Positions 1 through 11,172 of a DNA stretch of 64,000 nt are shown in pieces (within the stretch, counting starts at the first letter, position 1; the number at the start of each line of letters is the position of its first letter). Origin of the DNA: Patella vulgata (Eukaryota > Mollusca > Gastropoda > Patellidae); the NCBI RefSeq assembly GCF_932274485.2, contig NC_065887.2, forward strand, positions 9,830,001-9,894,000, in the 5' to 3' direction. The position numbers and the translations under genes are program-made. The notes under the pieces were generated by a model. The model was not told the origin of the DNA, ran no database searches, and saw only the letters and a list, made by a program, of their open reading frames with translations.

Positions 1-293
1 GGTGTTCGATCCCGGCCTGCATTGGCCGAGAAAGTTCATCCAGATTTTCCGGCGTGGTTCCCGGAGGGCCTGACAAGGACAGCTGTCTAGTCGTTCGGAT
101 GGGACGGAAAACCCGTGTATATATTTGAATGCACGTAAAAGATCCCCTGGCAGTTGGAATTCGATATAAGAGTAGGCGATAGTGCCGCTGCCCGGGCAAA
201 ATTCCCCTCATAGCACACTGTATGGCGTATGCCCGTCTTCATTAGCCCAGTAATAGGAGCAGAACAGTAGGACGTCAAACCCCATTTCAATTC
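1..293 (+). mobile_element. SINE-1 copy, head cut off by window start
   Basis: Begins at the B-box-like GGTGTTCGATCCC of a tRNA-derived head and runs through the SINE-1 body (CTGACAAGGACAGCTGTC, AAAAGATCCCCTGGCAGTTG, TTCCCCTCATAGCACACTG) to the tail motif GACGTCAAACCCCATTTC. It matches the complete copies at 25434-25807 and 61889-62220. The 67-aa minus-strand reading frame here is a by-product of the SINE. Confidence 0.93.
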
Positions 294-431
294 ATACTCA
301 AATCAAGAAACCCCTAAATATGAGCGTGTGCAATTGCATTAAAAAAAACCCATCTCTTTAAAGAACCCCATCTCTGTCAATATAGATATATCCCAACAAG
401 TGTTTTGTAACCCGTCAGTGCAGAGATAGGC

Positions 432-1135
432 CCTATGTCACTTTATGGTTAGTAATTCGTTAATATTGATATCTTACATTGGTGGTTAGTAAGTCGCAAA
501 TATTGATATCTTACATCGGTGGTTAGTAATCTGCCAATGTAGAGACACGTCACATCACTTTTTGGTAATCAGTCAATATCTATAGAGATAGGTCACATCA
601 CTGGTTAGTAATCAGCCTTTGCAGTAGTTTGGGTTTTACTGACGGTGATTATTACGGTCGTTTTTGTCAAGATTTCAATTGCCATAATTTTGTCATTTTT
701 GAAATAATTTGACAAAAGAAACGTTCGTGTCGGTGATTAGAAGGAACGCGGCGACCCGTCACATCATACATCAATAGTTAGGTAATCGTCAGTAGAGGTA
801 GCCTACTTTACATTAATCGTTACTAATCAGCCAATCTACAGATACGTCTCCCCATTGGTTAGTAATTAGTCAATCTACAGATACGTCTCCTCGTTGGTTA
901 GTAATCAGTCAATTTACAGATACGTCTCCTCATTGGTTAGTAATCAGTCAATCTAGAGAAACGTCTCCTTACTAGCACATGTAATGTAATGCGTCAATAT
1001 TGAGACACGTCTCATGTCTGATTAGTGTAATGCGTCAATATTGAGACAGGTCTCAGGTCTGATTAGTGTAATTCGTCAATATTAAGACATATCTCATGTC
1101 TCGTGCCTGATTAGTGTAATTCGGCTTTATTAAGA
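432..1135. repeat. Degenerate minisatellite, unit about 33-37 bp
   Basis: Repeated units of the form GGTTAGTAATCAGTCAATCT followed by ACAGATACGTCTCCT, drifting at the right end into a variant with GATTAGTGTAATGCGTCAAT and ATTGAGACAGGTCTCA. Roughly 15 imperfect units, with a non-repeat spacer around 610-760. No coding signal. Confidence 0.8.
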
Positions 1136-1668
1136 CACATGAAAAATAGGTTATTATAATAAAGGTACTAATTGACCAATGACTGATAAGTTTCTTTGCT
1201 CCAAAAATGCAACATCAATAGATTTTAAAAAAAAAAAAGAAAACTACCATTAAAAGCTAATCACCCACGTAAAGAGCCAAGGGCAACAATTAACGTCATT
1301 GGTGTACCCATCATAAAATATAGTTAAGTAAAACGATTTAATAGTTTCAGGGGTCTTTTTGATACTTTCTACTTGCAATGAACCGTTTAATACATTTAAA
1401 GAACAAACAACACATGTGTAAAGTTGTAGTCTCGGGAACAACTGGCGGTATGGTGTATTGTTCTAAAACTATTCTTAAAGAAAATCGACAAACAATAACA
1501 GTGGTACAAGACAACACTTGCCTCTAATAAATTTCACCACTTCTCATTTTGCATGGATAACGACACATCTTTTGTTTTTTAGTTATGAATCATTACCTTG
1601 AACACGTTTTATGGGTTTGTGTTTGATGTTTATTTTGTAGACTAGAATGTGGTGGAAATATTAAAGGG
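1136..1668. other. Gene-free spacer
   Basis: AT-rich sequence between two tandem arrays. A 63-codon minus-strand frame at 1250-1441 has no recognisable motif and no splice context. Nothing else seen. Confidence 0.6.
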
Positions 1669-2548
1669 GATAATGTACAGCTGTTCAACTATGGAGGTAA
1701 AACTGGAATAGACTTGAGTGCTTGTATTATGTTAGGAGAAATAGTACATATATTTAGCTATGTGAACTTCCCAAAGAAGTGGCATTAAGTGTTCTAGAAA
1801 AAAAATAAAAGTCGATAATGTATTTTCAACTATGTGGGTAAAACAAGAATAGAATTGATTCCTTGTATTATGTTAGGACAAATAGTACATAAATATATTT
1901 AGCTATGCGAACTTCCTAAAGAAATGGCATTAGGTGTTCTAGAAAAAAATAAAAGTCGATAATGTATTTTCAACTATGTGGGTAAAACTAAAATAGATTT
2001 GAGTGCCTGTATTATGTTAGGAGAGATAGTACATATATTTAGCTATGTGAACTTCCCAAAGTAGTGGCATTAGGTTTTCTAGAAAAAATACGAAAGGTGA
2101 TAATGTATTTTCGACTATGTTGGAAAAACTAGGGTAGATTCGAGTGTTTGTATTGTGTTAGGAAACATAGCATCTTGAAAAAAGTATATATATTTAGCTA
2201 TGTGAACTTTTCAAAGAAGTGACATTAGATGTTCTAAGTAAAAAAAGAAAGGCGATAATGTATTTTCAACTATGTGGGTAAACTAGAATAGAATTGAGTG
2301 CTTGTATATGTTAGGTCAAATAGTACATAAATATATTTAGCTATGCGAACTTCCCAAAGAAGTGGTATTAGATGTTCTAGAAAAAAATATGAAAGGCGAT
2401 AATGTATTTTCAACTATGTGGGTAAACTAGAATAGAATTGAGTGCTTGTATATGTTAGGAAATCCTACTTTAATGATGGCATCTTCAAAAAAAAGTACAT
2501 TTGTTTTAGCTATGTGACCTCAAAGTAGTGGCATAAGGTGTCTAGAAC
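1669..2548. repeat. Tandem array, six units of about 145 bp
   Basis: Each unit starts GATAATGTATTTTCAACTATG, continues with GGGTAAAACTAGAATAGA, AGTGCTTGTATTATGTTAGG and ATATATTTAGCTATG, and ends near GTGTTCTAGAAAAAAA. Units start near 1669, 1815, 1957, 2098, 2253 and 2397. Units 4 and 6 carry an extra stretch with GCATCTTGAAAAAA or GCATCTTCAAAAAA. The units are imperfect, so the array is not brand new. Confidence 0.88.
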
Positions 2549-2827
2549 ATGACAAGGATGATAACTCTAGAAATAGTTATAAGAAGTTATATATAGTTCA
2601 TTGATAGACTTATTTCTCACAATAATAGAAAGAAACAATATAAATTTCAAGTAGATCAGATACTGAACTTCTACAGTTCCCACAGATCAGAACAATGCAA
2701 GATATGTCAAGTAGATCCCACGATAACATTTGTCACAAGTGAGTTCCAAAGATTCTAGACCAAGTGAGCAATTGCAAATTATTGAAATAATTCCCACATT
2801 AAAGTGGGATTAAAAATTTACCGAGTC

Positions 2828-2996
2828 GAGATGGGGTTAAAGGTCCACTTGACACAAACTAGGGACTAAAATGGGGTTCAATTTTATTTCAATAATTTGT
2901 TTGTATGTAGGGATTTTAGCAGTGGGAGGAAAACAAAGGACCCAGGGAAAACTTTTGTGGTTTGACAGGGGACCCTACTCATTGACTTGTACACAC
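2828..2996 (-). mobile_element. SINE-2 copy, 5'-truncated
   Basis: Reads as the reverse complement of SINE-2: GGTCCACTTGACACAAACTA, TTTTATTTCAATAATTTG, TAGCAGTGGGAGGAAAAC, GGACCCAGGGAAAAC. The tRNA head is missing or unrecognisable. Confidence 0.8.
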
Positions 2997-3001
2997 ATTG
3001 G

Positions 3002-3145
3002 GATAGAGAGATGTTTGGCTTAACATCCACTTCACAGGTAAAGAATACATTTTACTTAAATAGCACACTGGGATATAATTTAGCAGTGGCAGGAAACTGG
3101 ATCCTCTGGACCTTGAGGAAATCTGCAGGTGACCTTGGTAAAAAG
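3002..3145 (-). mobile_element. SINE-2 copy, degraded
   Basis: AGAGAGATGTTTGGCTTAAC, ATCCACTTCACAGG, TTTAGCAGTGGCAGGAAACTGG and a degraded GGACC segment follow the SINE-2 order on the minus strand, directly after another SINE-2 piece. Confidence 0.6.
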
Positions 3146-3188
3146 ATCTGACCTGGAGAAACCCATGCTCTTAGAAATTCCTGAAAAC

Positions 3189-3706
3189 TTAAACATGCAT
3201 TATGCAAGAGCAAAATCTGATTATTGCAAGTCTTAATTTAGGCTTCAGATGTTATAGAAATTATAAATTAGATCTTTATTTAAACAAGCCCAAAATCAAC
3301 TCTGTAGCACGGATGGCTCGGCTACAGCTCGGATTTAAATAGGATTTCACTTATTAATTAATTCAAATATGGCGCATCCTGATGAGAATACGTCAGTTAG
3401 ATCGAGGCTAAATGATAGAGTGTACTTAGCGAGGCCGCTGTAGAGCGTTTCCGCATACCATTGAAAACTTTACTTGATAATCGAGATATGTAAGTGGAGT
3501 TAACGCCTGTCAATCAAACGATCGGCCTAGGTGAAGGCACATTTCACTACCATTTCTAGTCAAATATTACAACGATGATAACTATGTTCAGAATAAAGTA
3601 ATTTGACTGAAATTTTCAATATATTCTTCTTTCATCATCTACTTTTGAACTGTTATAGCAAGAATGGCCAATTCTCTATAAAAAATCTCCCATAATGTAT
3701 CTTTAA
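3189..3706 (+). mobile_element. TTAA-flanked MITE, family T
   Basis: Starts TTAAACATGCATTATGCAAG and ends CATAATGTATCTTTAA, so both termini carry TTAA and an inverted CATTATG-type repeat. Its right third (TTTTGAACTGTTATAGCAAG, then CCATAATGTATCTTTAA) recurs at 27395-27520, 54190-54302, 54460-54600 and 63732-64000. TTAA ends are typical of piggyBac-type targets, but no transposase is present and the superfamily is not proven. Confidence 0.72.
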
Positions 3707-3881
3707 ACTAAAATAATTTGAGTATACTGATGGTTCATTGGCTTAGCACTAAAATAATTTGTGTATACTGATGATTCATTGAGTTAGAACTAATATTACA
3801 GAACAAACTTTACCTCATAGCCAATGAAAAGGCTGCATTCTTAAAATATTTTAGTTTAAATTTTCTTGAATAAGGCCCCAG

Positions 3882-4087
3882 TGTCATATTGTGGTATATT
3901 CTATATCATTGTGGTCTGAAACCTTATGTTTAAGCAGACACAAGTTGTCTCCCTTATGTTGTAGTTCTTCTGCCTTTTAAAGTAATAAAGATAGAGATTG
4001 GAATTCTAACATGGAGAATGGTTGATTTTTATTTTCACCCACATATAAATGTGTAACACCCCTGGATCCAAGGATCCGAATACAACA
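3882..4087 (+). repeat. 5' LTR of the Ty3/gypsy element
   Basis: 206 bp, TG...CA ends, with AGTAATAAAGATAGAG (a possible AATAAA polyadenylation signal) in the middle. Same sequence by eye as 11173-11378. Confidence 0.95.
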
Positions 4088-4099
4088 TGGTGGAGATGC
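4088..4099 (+). other. Primer-binding site of the LTR element
   Basis: TGGTGGAGATGC lies directly after the 5' LTR. The TGG complements the CCA end of a tRNA; the priming tRNA species was not identified. Confidence 0.7.
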
Positions 4100-5049
4100 A
4101 AAACATCCTAAACTTATTGTGCTTCATATTTTGTATGTTTTTCACCAAACTATGGATTTAATCAGATTTTTGTGACAGTTTAAGAGTACCATGTGCTTTT
4201 CATATCTGTGCCATGTGCTTTCCATGTGCTTTCTTAGAATGGACTAAGCAATACTGCTTGACTTTACTGTATATCTTGAACTCTACTGATATTAGTCAAC
4301 TGATGGAACTTTAATCAATCTAGTATCATTCTAATTTTGAGAATTTTCATTGTGCAGAGAATTACATTTACAATTTACTAAATGAATCACAGATGAGATC
4401 AGATTGAGATAGCCCTACATTGCCTACAATTATCCAAAGTCTGAAATTATTTTGGAGAGCCTAGTCTTGAAGACAGAATAATTTAAACCATGTTTATGTT
4501 CAACTTACATCATCATTACCTAATTTTCAATTCATACTATGATTTCGATCCAGTTTCCAGTTTTATGTGACTGTGAATGTAGTAATATTATTTAGTATTC
4601 TTGAGCAGGCAGTGTGGTGTAGATAATCCCAGAGAAGACCAATTATTGTAGATGTAGTATAGGCCTACCGACTTTTAATTCTAGCCTTAGACAGTCCAGT
4701 GACAATTATAACATAACATGCCAGTTTTTAGCTTCATACTGAATAGTATTTAATAGTAATAGTAACATTTTGAAATCTACAGTCTACAGTGATTTGATGC
4801 ATATGCAGTTGCAGTGACATTTGTGCGATATTTTCCTATATAAATCATTTGTTCAATTATCGACATTCATTGAATATTATTGACTTGTGTTTTTTTACCT
4901 GCTTGGTTATCGTTGTTAGGATATTGTATGATTGTATTGTATGATTGTGTTGGGTGAATGTGTTATTGTGTACAGTACTTGAATTTCCATTTTGTTAATT
5001 TGATATATTGTTTAGTAATTAGTTTTCTAACATTTTGTAAGCTTGATAC

Positions 5050-6132
5050 ATGTATATATTTTGTTTCATAATTAATTTTGTGGCATTTCATAAGTTCATT
5101 TTGTACAACTTTGAAATGGCTCAAGGTAAGCCCTTTAATGCTGATAAATTTGATGGGTCTATCCTAAGTAGGGATCTTGCTACAGCACATTATTTGACTT
5201 TCGTGGATTATTTAGAACATCATAATCATGATCAGAACCCTGTCAATGTTGCAGGAATTAATGTGATGGTTGGTCTCTTCAGGCAAACATTAAAAAGCAA
5301 AGCACGTCTATGGATAGAAGGTAAAGTGTTCCGAAGCTTGGCAGATCTCCGCACTCAGTTTATTGAGAGATTTTCTGATAATCGGACGCCCTTTGGTTTG
5401 CATAAGGATTACGCTTCATTTTGTTATGACGAAACTAAACCGCCCTCTGAAAATTTAGAGGAACTTCAGAGATTAGGAAGACAGTTGGACATAGCTGATG
5501 CACAACTGCGATACAAGTTTGTTTCCATTTTGCCATCATTATGTCAACAAGCTGTGGCAATGTCAATTAATGACAGGACTTCTATTTCTGACATAGCTCT
5601 CAAAGCTCAGTATTACTTTGACATTCACAAGAGTGACAGTAAAACTAAGGAAGTAACCTTTTTCACGGCAGAAAATGACAAGGATACTGAGATAGCACAC
5701 TTAAAACAAGATTTAGCTGATCTTAAGCTAGAGCTGGAACGCCCATCACGACAATTTGCTTCAGGTTTTTCTTCTCCTCGGAGACGGTCATCTTCTCATC
5801 ATTCTTCTTCCAATGATAATCGACGCATCGATCACTCAATCAGTCCTAAGGCACGCCATACCAATGAATTTCGACCTCATAGCCCTAGACAAAATCGAAA
5901 TTCTCATTTCTCAAGACATAACAACAGATCATATTATAACAGTCGATTTTCTTCAAGTCGTCAAGATTTTTCTCCAAATCACCGAGAATTTTCTCCAAGA
6001 CGTCAAGATTTTTTTCAAAGTCATAGGAATCGTCAAATTGTCTGTGACTACTGTGGAAAGCCTAACCATACTTGGCGCTCTTGTTTCGTCCGCCAAAGGC
6101 ACATGGCTGACAAACATAATCAGGATTTTTAA
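5050..6132 (+). CDS. gag: Gag polyprotein of the Ty3/gypsy element
   Basis: A 360-codon frame. The more likely start is the internal ATG at 5116 (MAQGKPFNADKFDGS), since the first 22 codons look like leader. The frame holds a capsid-like helical region, a predicted coiled coil around residues 215-230 (DTEIAHLKQDLADLKLELE), an Arg/Ser-rich stretch, and one CCHC zinc knuckle near the C-terminus (CDYCGKPNHTWRSC, spacing CX2CX4HX4C), the usual nucleic-acid-binding signature of Gag. It ends 38 nt before pol, which lies in another frame; how pol is expressed was not determined. Confidence 0.92.
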   Translation: MYIFCFIINFVAFHKFILYNFEMAQGKPFNADKFDGSILSRDLATAHYLTFVDYLEHHNHDQNPVNVAGINVMVGLFRQTLKSKARLWIEGKVFRSLADLRTQFIERFSDNRTPFGLHKDYASFCYDETKPPSENLEELQRLGRQLDIADAQLRYKFVSILPSLCQQAVAMSINDRTSISDIALKAQYYFDIHKSDSKTKEVTFFTAENDKDTEIAHLKQDLADLKLELERPSRQFASGFSSPRRRSSSHHSSSNDNRRIDHSISPKARHTNEFRPHSPRQNRNSHFSRHNNRSYYNSRFSSSRQDFSPNHREFSPRRQDFFQSHRNRQIVCDYCGKPNHTWRSCFVRQRHMADKHNQDF

Positions 6133-6170
6133 TACAGGGAATTTGTTCCATTGCTCCGAATAAATTCCCG

Positions 6171-9100
6171 ATGTCATCATCACAGACCAAACCTTTAAAC
6201 ATACAATTGTCAAAACGTAATTATTGTAAAGGTAATTTCCCTGATGGACATTCTGCTTTACTTTTGTTTGATAGTGGTGCTACTCGATCACTAATCTCAT
6301 CATTTACTATTGAGTCATCTTCATATCTCAGTAGTTTACCACTTCATAAATTAGAACAATCCCTAAAATTTAGAATGGCTAATGGTCAACTAATAGTTTG
6401 TTCTCATTCGCTACAACTTGAGATAGTTATTCAAGGTCATACTTTAGTTTTTGAAGTGTATATTGCTTCCAATCTTGTTGGAATTGATTTGATCGTTGGT
6501 CAAGAGACATTGGCAAAGTTGGATGCCAACCTTAGTTTTAATAACAATGTTTTGCAGTGTCGATCTACCAACATTTCATTCTCAACATCTAATTCAGTCT
6601 ATGTCAAACCCAATCAGCAACGTTATGTTACTGTTCATGGTAAAATTCCAGGTATTTTTCGCAATCGCGAGGTTTTAATGACATGTAATAGTAAGATTAA
6701 AAGTGCTTGTCCTTCAACATTTCTTATCAAGCTAAAAAGAAATAGTGCTGTGATTCCAATATGTAATACAACTTCCAAGACATTACATATTCCATCATCT
6801 AGACCTATATCCCATGTTTCACTACATGACATTTTCGTTTGTGACTCTATTAATATATCTACAGAATATGAGTCTAATTACACCAGTCATTCATCAGACT
6901 CTGTATTTCGCTCTACAATTGACCTTACCAAAAGTCTTCTTACAGCCAACCAGAAAGACAATTTCTACCAGCTTTTGACTAAACATAAAGAAGCATTCAG
7001 CTTGAATGGCGAAATCGGAAAATGTCCCAATATCCAAGTTGATATTGACGTCACTGATGACAAACCTTTTTATATTAGGCCTTACCCTAAAACCGAAAAA
7101 GAAAAACGTATAGTTGATCAAGAGTTACAGAAATTAGTGAAGTTAGGAATACTTGCAGTTGGTAGTCAAGCCTACACATCACCTGTCTTGATTCTTCCAA
7201 AGAAGGGAACCAATGAAAAGCGAGTCGTTGTAGATTTCAGATATTTAAATTCGCGGATTAAGCGCTTAAATCATCCGTTTCCACTGTTGACAGACACTCT
7301 GAAGAGAATTGGTAACGCTTCACCTGCTGTTCTTAGTTGTTTAGATCTTAAGTCGGCCTTCTTTTCCCTTCCTTTATCGCCTAAAGCTCAACAGTACACA
7401 GGCATATCTTCATACTCTGGTGGAAAACATTACTATTTTAAGAGACTAACACAAGGATTATGTATATCTCCAGCGGTTTTTCAATCAACAGTTGATAATG
7501 TTTTAGCAACTATTCCAAGTAGTTACGATTTCTGTATCGCACACCATGATGATATAATTGTTTTTAGTCATGATACTGATTCTCATACACGACATTTAAA
7601 TCTTCTTTTTAAGGCCCTTATTCAACATGGTTTAAAAATTTGTCCTCGTAAATGTGCATTTTTTCGTCAGGAAGTTACATATATGGGTCATAAAATACAA
7701 CTTGGTTCAGAAGGCCTAGTGACTATTCAGCCTTTGTCAGATAGGTGTAAAGCCATTCAGAATCTTCCCAGGCCTAGGTCAACCAGAGATGTACGACGTT
7801 TTGTGGGCGCTGTCAATTATTTGTCAAACTTCTTGCCCAGTTTGCAATCCATATTGCAACCTCTACATAAGATATCCAATAAACGTTCGGTTTTCAAATG
7901 GTCAGAAGCTCAAGAAACAGCCTTCACTAAAGTAAAATCTTTGTTAGTAAAGCCACCCGTTCCATATATGCCTTCTGGCACCGGACGCTTAACCCTTTAC
8001 AGCGATACATCTCGCTTTGCAACAGGATCTTACCTTACTCAAGTCATTCAAGGTCAAGAACGACTGTTAGGATATTACTCAAAACGCTTACCAAAAGCTT
8101 GTGAAAGATATTCCGTTACTGAATTAGAGTTATTCGGATTACTCATAAATATTTCCAATTTCCAGTATTTATTACGTGGAGTAGAATTTGATGCATACGT
8201 AGATCATGCAGCCATCATTCATCTATTTGATTCAAAACGTGCACCTTGTACAAATCGACTTCAGAAACTTTTAGTAAAACTCTCCCATTTTTCCTTCAAG
8301 ATCGGTTACAAAAAGGGAAAGGAGCTAGTTCTCGCAGATTTTTTGTCTCGTAATCCCCTTGAGGATGATTCAGAAATAGATTCAGTAGTTCCTACAGCAT
8401 TTACTTTAACAGAAAGACCTATAACTCGTCAGTGGGCAAAACAACAGAACATACCCATTCCGGATCTTAATTCCTCAAAACAAAAGTTATCTTCTTCATC
8501 TATGCTTACCAATCCTCCAGTTTCAGCAAATCAACAATCTCTTCATAATTTTCCCATTGATTTTGAAGATAGATCCAATGATAGACAAGCCGTCTCTACA
8601 TCAAAGTCTGGCAACAAGTCTCATACTATTCAACAATCAACTCAGCAAGAGTCTACTCCCTTGTCTTCTGTTTATGCACCACCTTCTACTTTTCCCAATG
8701 AACCTCGACTTGTTGACCGAATCCTTGACTCAGACACACCCAATGTTGAAATACCTATTGAATTGTGCATGCCTCCTAGCCCAGTTGTTCATAATTCTGC
8801 ACAGGTTGTTAAATCTCATTTTCCGAAACAGCGAGAGTTGGATAAATTACTTTCAATCATCAAGAGAAAAATGATACGAGATTACAATCTCCCTATTGAT
8901 TGCAATCAACTGCGTATACAACAAGAGACATCACCATATTTTAAACCCATTTATGACTATTTATCTCACGGTATACTTCCTTCCAACCGTGCAGCGGCCA
9001 AATCGGTTAAGAATAAATCTGACGAATATATTCTCTATGATAATGTATTATTTCGTCTTATTATTCATAAGGATGAAACATTTAGTCTCCAGTTGGCAAT

Positions 9101-10286
9101 TCCTGAATCGATGTGTTCTAATTTAATCAGTATTTACCATGATAATATTCTATCCAGTCATCAAGGTATTACCAGAACTTACCTCACCATGCGGAAACTT
9201 TTTTATTTTCCACAGATGTTTCACACCATAGCTAATTATATTAGCAGCTGCCATCCATGCCAACAGTTTAAACCAAAGTCAGACGATGTTCGTATTTTTC
9301 ATCCACGAATACCTACCGAATTTCGAACTTTCGATAAACTTTGCTTAGATTTTAAATCCATGCCAGCTTCACCCAGTGGATTCAAACATTTAATGGTGAT
9401 ATGCGACGAAATAACTAGATTTATACTGTGTGTTCCATTGAAGTCTTTTGATGCGGAAACTATTTGTGAGGCTATCATCCAAAAGATCGTTTGCATTTTT
9501 GGCCCTCCTTCTGTATTAATTACAGATGCAGCATCCTCTTTGACAGGAAAATTGGTATCTATTCTTTGTTCTTCATTAGGAATAGATCACAAACTAATCA
9601 GTGTTGCAAACCATGGTAGCTTGTTGGTTGAGAGACATATTAAATCTGTATCTGACCTTCTCAAATTCAATCTAAATCAATTTGGTACGGATTGGGTCAG
9701 GTTTGTTTCTACCAGTTGTTATGCATATAATTCATTTGTTTCACCACAACTTGGAAATCATAGCCCATATCAGCTCGTTTTTGGAAAAGAACCCAAAAAT
9801 CTTACTTCTCTCAACTGGAACTTTGACAAGAGTCTTTGTAAATCCTATTCGGATTATTTGTCACATTTGAAACAAAAGTTTGATTCTATGTCTTCTACTA
9901 TTTTAGATTTGCAAAAACGCAAACAATTAAGTCAAAATGTTAGTATCTCACACAGTCTAAGTACAAATCCAGTTTATGGATTAGGACAGTTTGTTTATGT
10001 TCTGAAACCTTCCTCATCAGCTTTAACCTCTAAGTCAAAGAAAATCAAAGCTGAATGGTGCGGACCTTTGATTGTCCACCAGATTTTGGATCGCACACAT
10101 TACATTTTAGCAACATTAGATGGTAGAGTTTTGCCTGATGTCTATTCCATTAATCGGCTTAAACCTTGTTTCATAAGAACTAATGAGCCAGTAAAGAGAT
10201 TAACACATATTGACCAATTACGTAAACAATTAGGTAAATCTGTATCTAGCAATGATTCACCTGTATTGAATACTAAGGATAGTTAG
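6171..10286 (+). CDS. pol: Pol polyprotein (PR-RT-RH-IN) of the Ty3/gypsy element
   Basis: A 1371-codon frame. Aspartic protease: LLFDSGATRSLIS around residues 30-43. Reverse transcriptase: VVVDFRYLNSRIKR, LDLKSAFFSLPLSP and a DD-containing box followed by IIVFS near residue 460. RNase H: LTLYSDTSRF near 608, TELELFGLL, AYVDHAAI. Integrase: an HHCC zinc domain (SHQGITRTYL to CHPCQQFK, about 995-1030), catalytic-core landmarks LCLDFKS, LITDAASS and VERHIKSV, and a C-terminal GPL segment like the GPY/F domain. No chromodomain seen. The PR-RT-RH-IN order is the Ty3/gypsy arrangement. Confidence 0.95.
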   Translation: MSSSQTKPLNIQLSKRNYCKGNFPDGHSALLLFDSGATRSLISSFTIESSSYLSSLPLHKLEQSLKFRMANGQLIVCSHSLQLEIVIQGHTLVFEVYIASNLVGIDLIVGQETLAKLDANLSFNNNVLQCRSTNISFSTSNSVYVKPNQQRYVTVHGKIPGIFRNREVLMTCNSKIKSACPSTFLIKLKRNSAVIPICNTTSKTLHIPSSRPISHVSLHDIFVCDSINISTEYESNYTSHSSDSVFRSTIDLTKSLLTANQKDNFYQLLTKHKEAFSLNGEIGKCPNIQVDIDVTDDKPFYIRPYPKTEKEKRIVDQELQKLVKLGILAVGSQAYTSPVLILPKKGTNEKRVVVDFRYLNSRIKRLNHPFPLLTDTLKRIGNASPAVLSCLDLKSAFFSLPLSPKAQQYTGISSYSGGKHYYFKRLTQGLCISPAVFQSTVDNVLATIPSSYDFCIAHHDDIIVFSHDTDSHTRHLNLLFKALIQHGLKICPRKCAFFRQEVTYMGHKIQLGSEGLVTIQPLSDRCKAIQNLPRPRSTRDVRRFVGAVNYLSNFLPSLQSILQPLHKISNKRSVFKWSEAQETAFTKVKSLLVKPPVPYMPSGTGRLTLYSDTSRFATGSYLTQVIQGQERLLGYYSKRLPKACERYSVTELELFGLLINISNFQYLLRGVEFDAYVDHAAIIHLFDSKRAPCTNRLQKLLVKLSHFSFKIGYKKGKELVLADFLSRNPLEDDSEIDSVVPTAFTLTERPITRQWAKQQNIPIPDLNSSKQKLSSSSMLTNPPVSANQQSLHNFPIDFEDRSNDRQAVSTSKSGNKSHTIQQSTQQESTPLSSVYAPPSTFPNEPRLVDRILDSDTPNVEIPIELCMPPSPVVHNSAQVVKSHFPKQRELDKLLSIIKRKMIRDYNLPIDCNQLRIQQETSPYFKPIYDYLSHGILPSNRAAAKSVKNKSDEYILYDNVLFRLIIHKDETFSLQLAIPESMCSNLISIYHDNILSSHQGITRTYLTMRKLFYFPQMFHTIANYISSCHPCQQFKPKSDDVRIFHPRIPTEFRTFDKLCLDFKSMPASPSGFKHLMVICDEITRFILCVPLKSFDAETICEAIIQKIVCIFGPPSVLITDAASSLTGKLVSILCSSLGIDHKLISVANHGSLLVERHIKSVSDLLKFNLNQFGTDWVRFVSTSCYAYNSFVSPQLGNHSPYQLVFGKEPKNLTSLNWNFDKSLCKSYSDYLSHLKQKFDSMSSTILDLQKRKQLSQNVSISHSLSTNPVYGLGQFVYVLKPSSSALTSKSKKIKAEWCGPLIVHQILDRTHYILATLDGRVLPDVYSINRLKPCFIRTNEPVKRLTHIDQLRKQLGKSVSSNDSPVLNTKDS

Positions 10287-10415
10287 TATCAGTTTACAGA
10301 TGAAAATGGTTATAATTTACCTGAATTTAATAATAAGTTTATTACTTATGATAGATTTACTACTTCTGTTGATATTAATAGATGTATACCTAATCAAACT
10401 ATTGCCTCTTTATCT

Positions 10416-10679
10416 ATGTTATCACCTCCTCAAATGGAAGAACAACTCAACTACTTAACAGAAGTTGTGAATGATGACAATTTTATTGAAATCAAAAGAG
10501 CAAGATTTAAATTTGGTAAATTTCAATTGCTTGTCAAATTTAGCCCAAAACAACAAAGTTGTGAATGGATTAATATAGATCATAATGTTGAGTTTTGTAA
10601 TATTGCTCATGAGTTAATTAATGAAAATACTCTTCAAGTAACTGGTAATCTCCGTAAATATCAAAGTAAATATTTTTAG
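10416..10679 (+). CDS. Small third ORF of the LTR element, unknown
   Basis: An 87-codon frame downstream of pol (MLSPPQMEEQLNYLTE...). No signal peptide, membrane span or known motif is visible. Function, if any, is unknown; it may be an accessory or chance frame. About 490 bp of non-coding sequence follow before the 3' LTR. Confidence 0.4.
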   Translation: MLSPPQMEEQLNYLTEVVNDDNFIEIKRARFKFGKFQLLVKFSPKQQSCEWINIDHNVEFCNIAHELINENTLQVTGNLRKYQSKYF

Positions 10680-11164
10680 AATTGTTCCTTACACAATGTG
10701 TTTAAGCTTGTATTGAAGGTAAACCTATTTTTGCTATTTATCATACACTCCTATATTATGATGAGACTCTTCATAGTTAAAATTAGATCATTATTGTTTA
10801 TATGTATCTGATAGTTGGATAATTTGATATACACTTGTATGTTAAAGAGATAATATAGTATTAGGTTGGAGCAATACTTCTCAATCAAGTTTGTTTTATA
10901 GAGAACATTTCAAAATGGAGTTATCGTAGGATTTCTATGTATATTATAGATGACATGTAATTTTCATAATTTGTTTTGTTTTAATTAACATTCAATATTG
11001 TTCTTGTTTTACTACTTTCTCATTTTTGGTATCATATCGTATCATCCCTCATTTTTATTCTCATGTATATTTAAGCTTTTCTTATTTTTGTGTGATAGTG
11101 TGTGAATGTTTTTCCATTTATATCTCTTCTTTTCAAAAATTCCTATGGAATTTTGTTTTAACGC

Positions 11165-11172
11165 GGGGGGGA
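11165..11172 (+). other. Polypurine tract of the LTR element
   Basis: The G run ending in A immediately before the 3' LTR is the usual plus-strand primer position in LTR retrotransposons. Confidence 0.75.

Noticed and set aside
87-290. Frames reading [24 protein letters not shown] and variants at many places
   Set aside because: Translations of SINE-1; same reasoning.
5756-6213. Extra frames overlapping gag
   Set aside because: Shadow frames over the Arg/Ser-rich part of gag; no motif.
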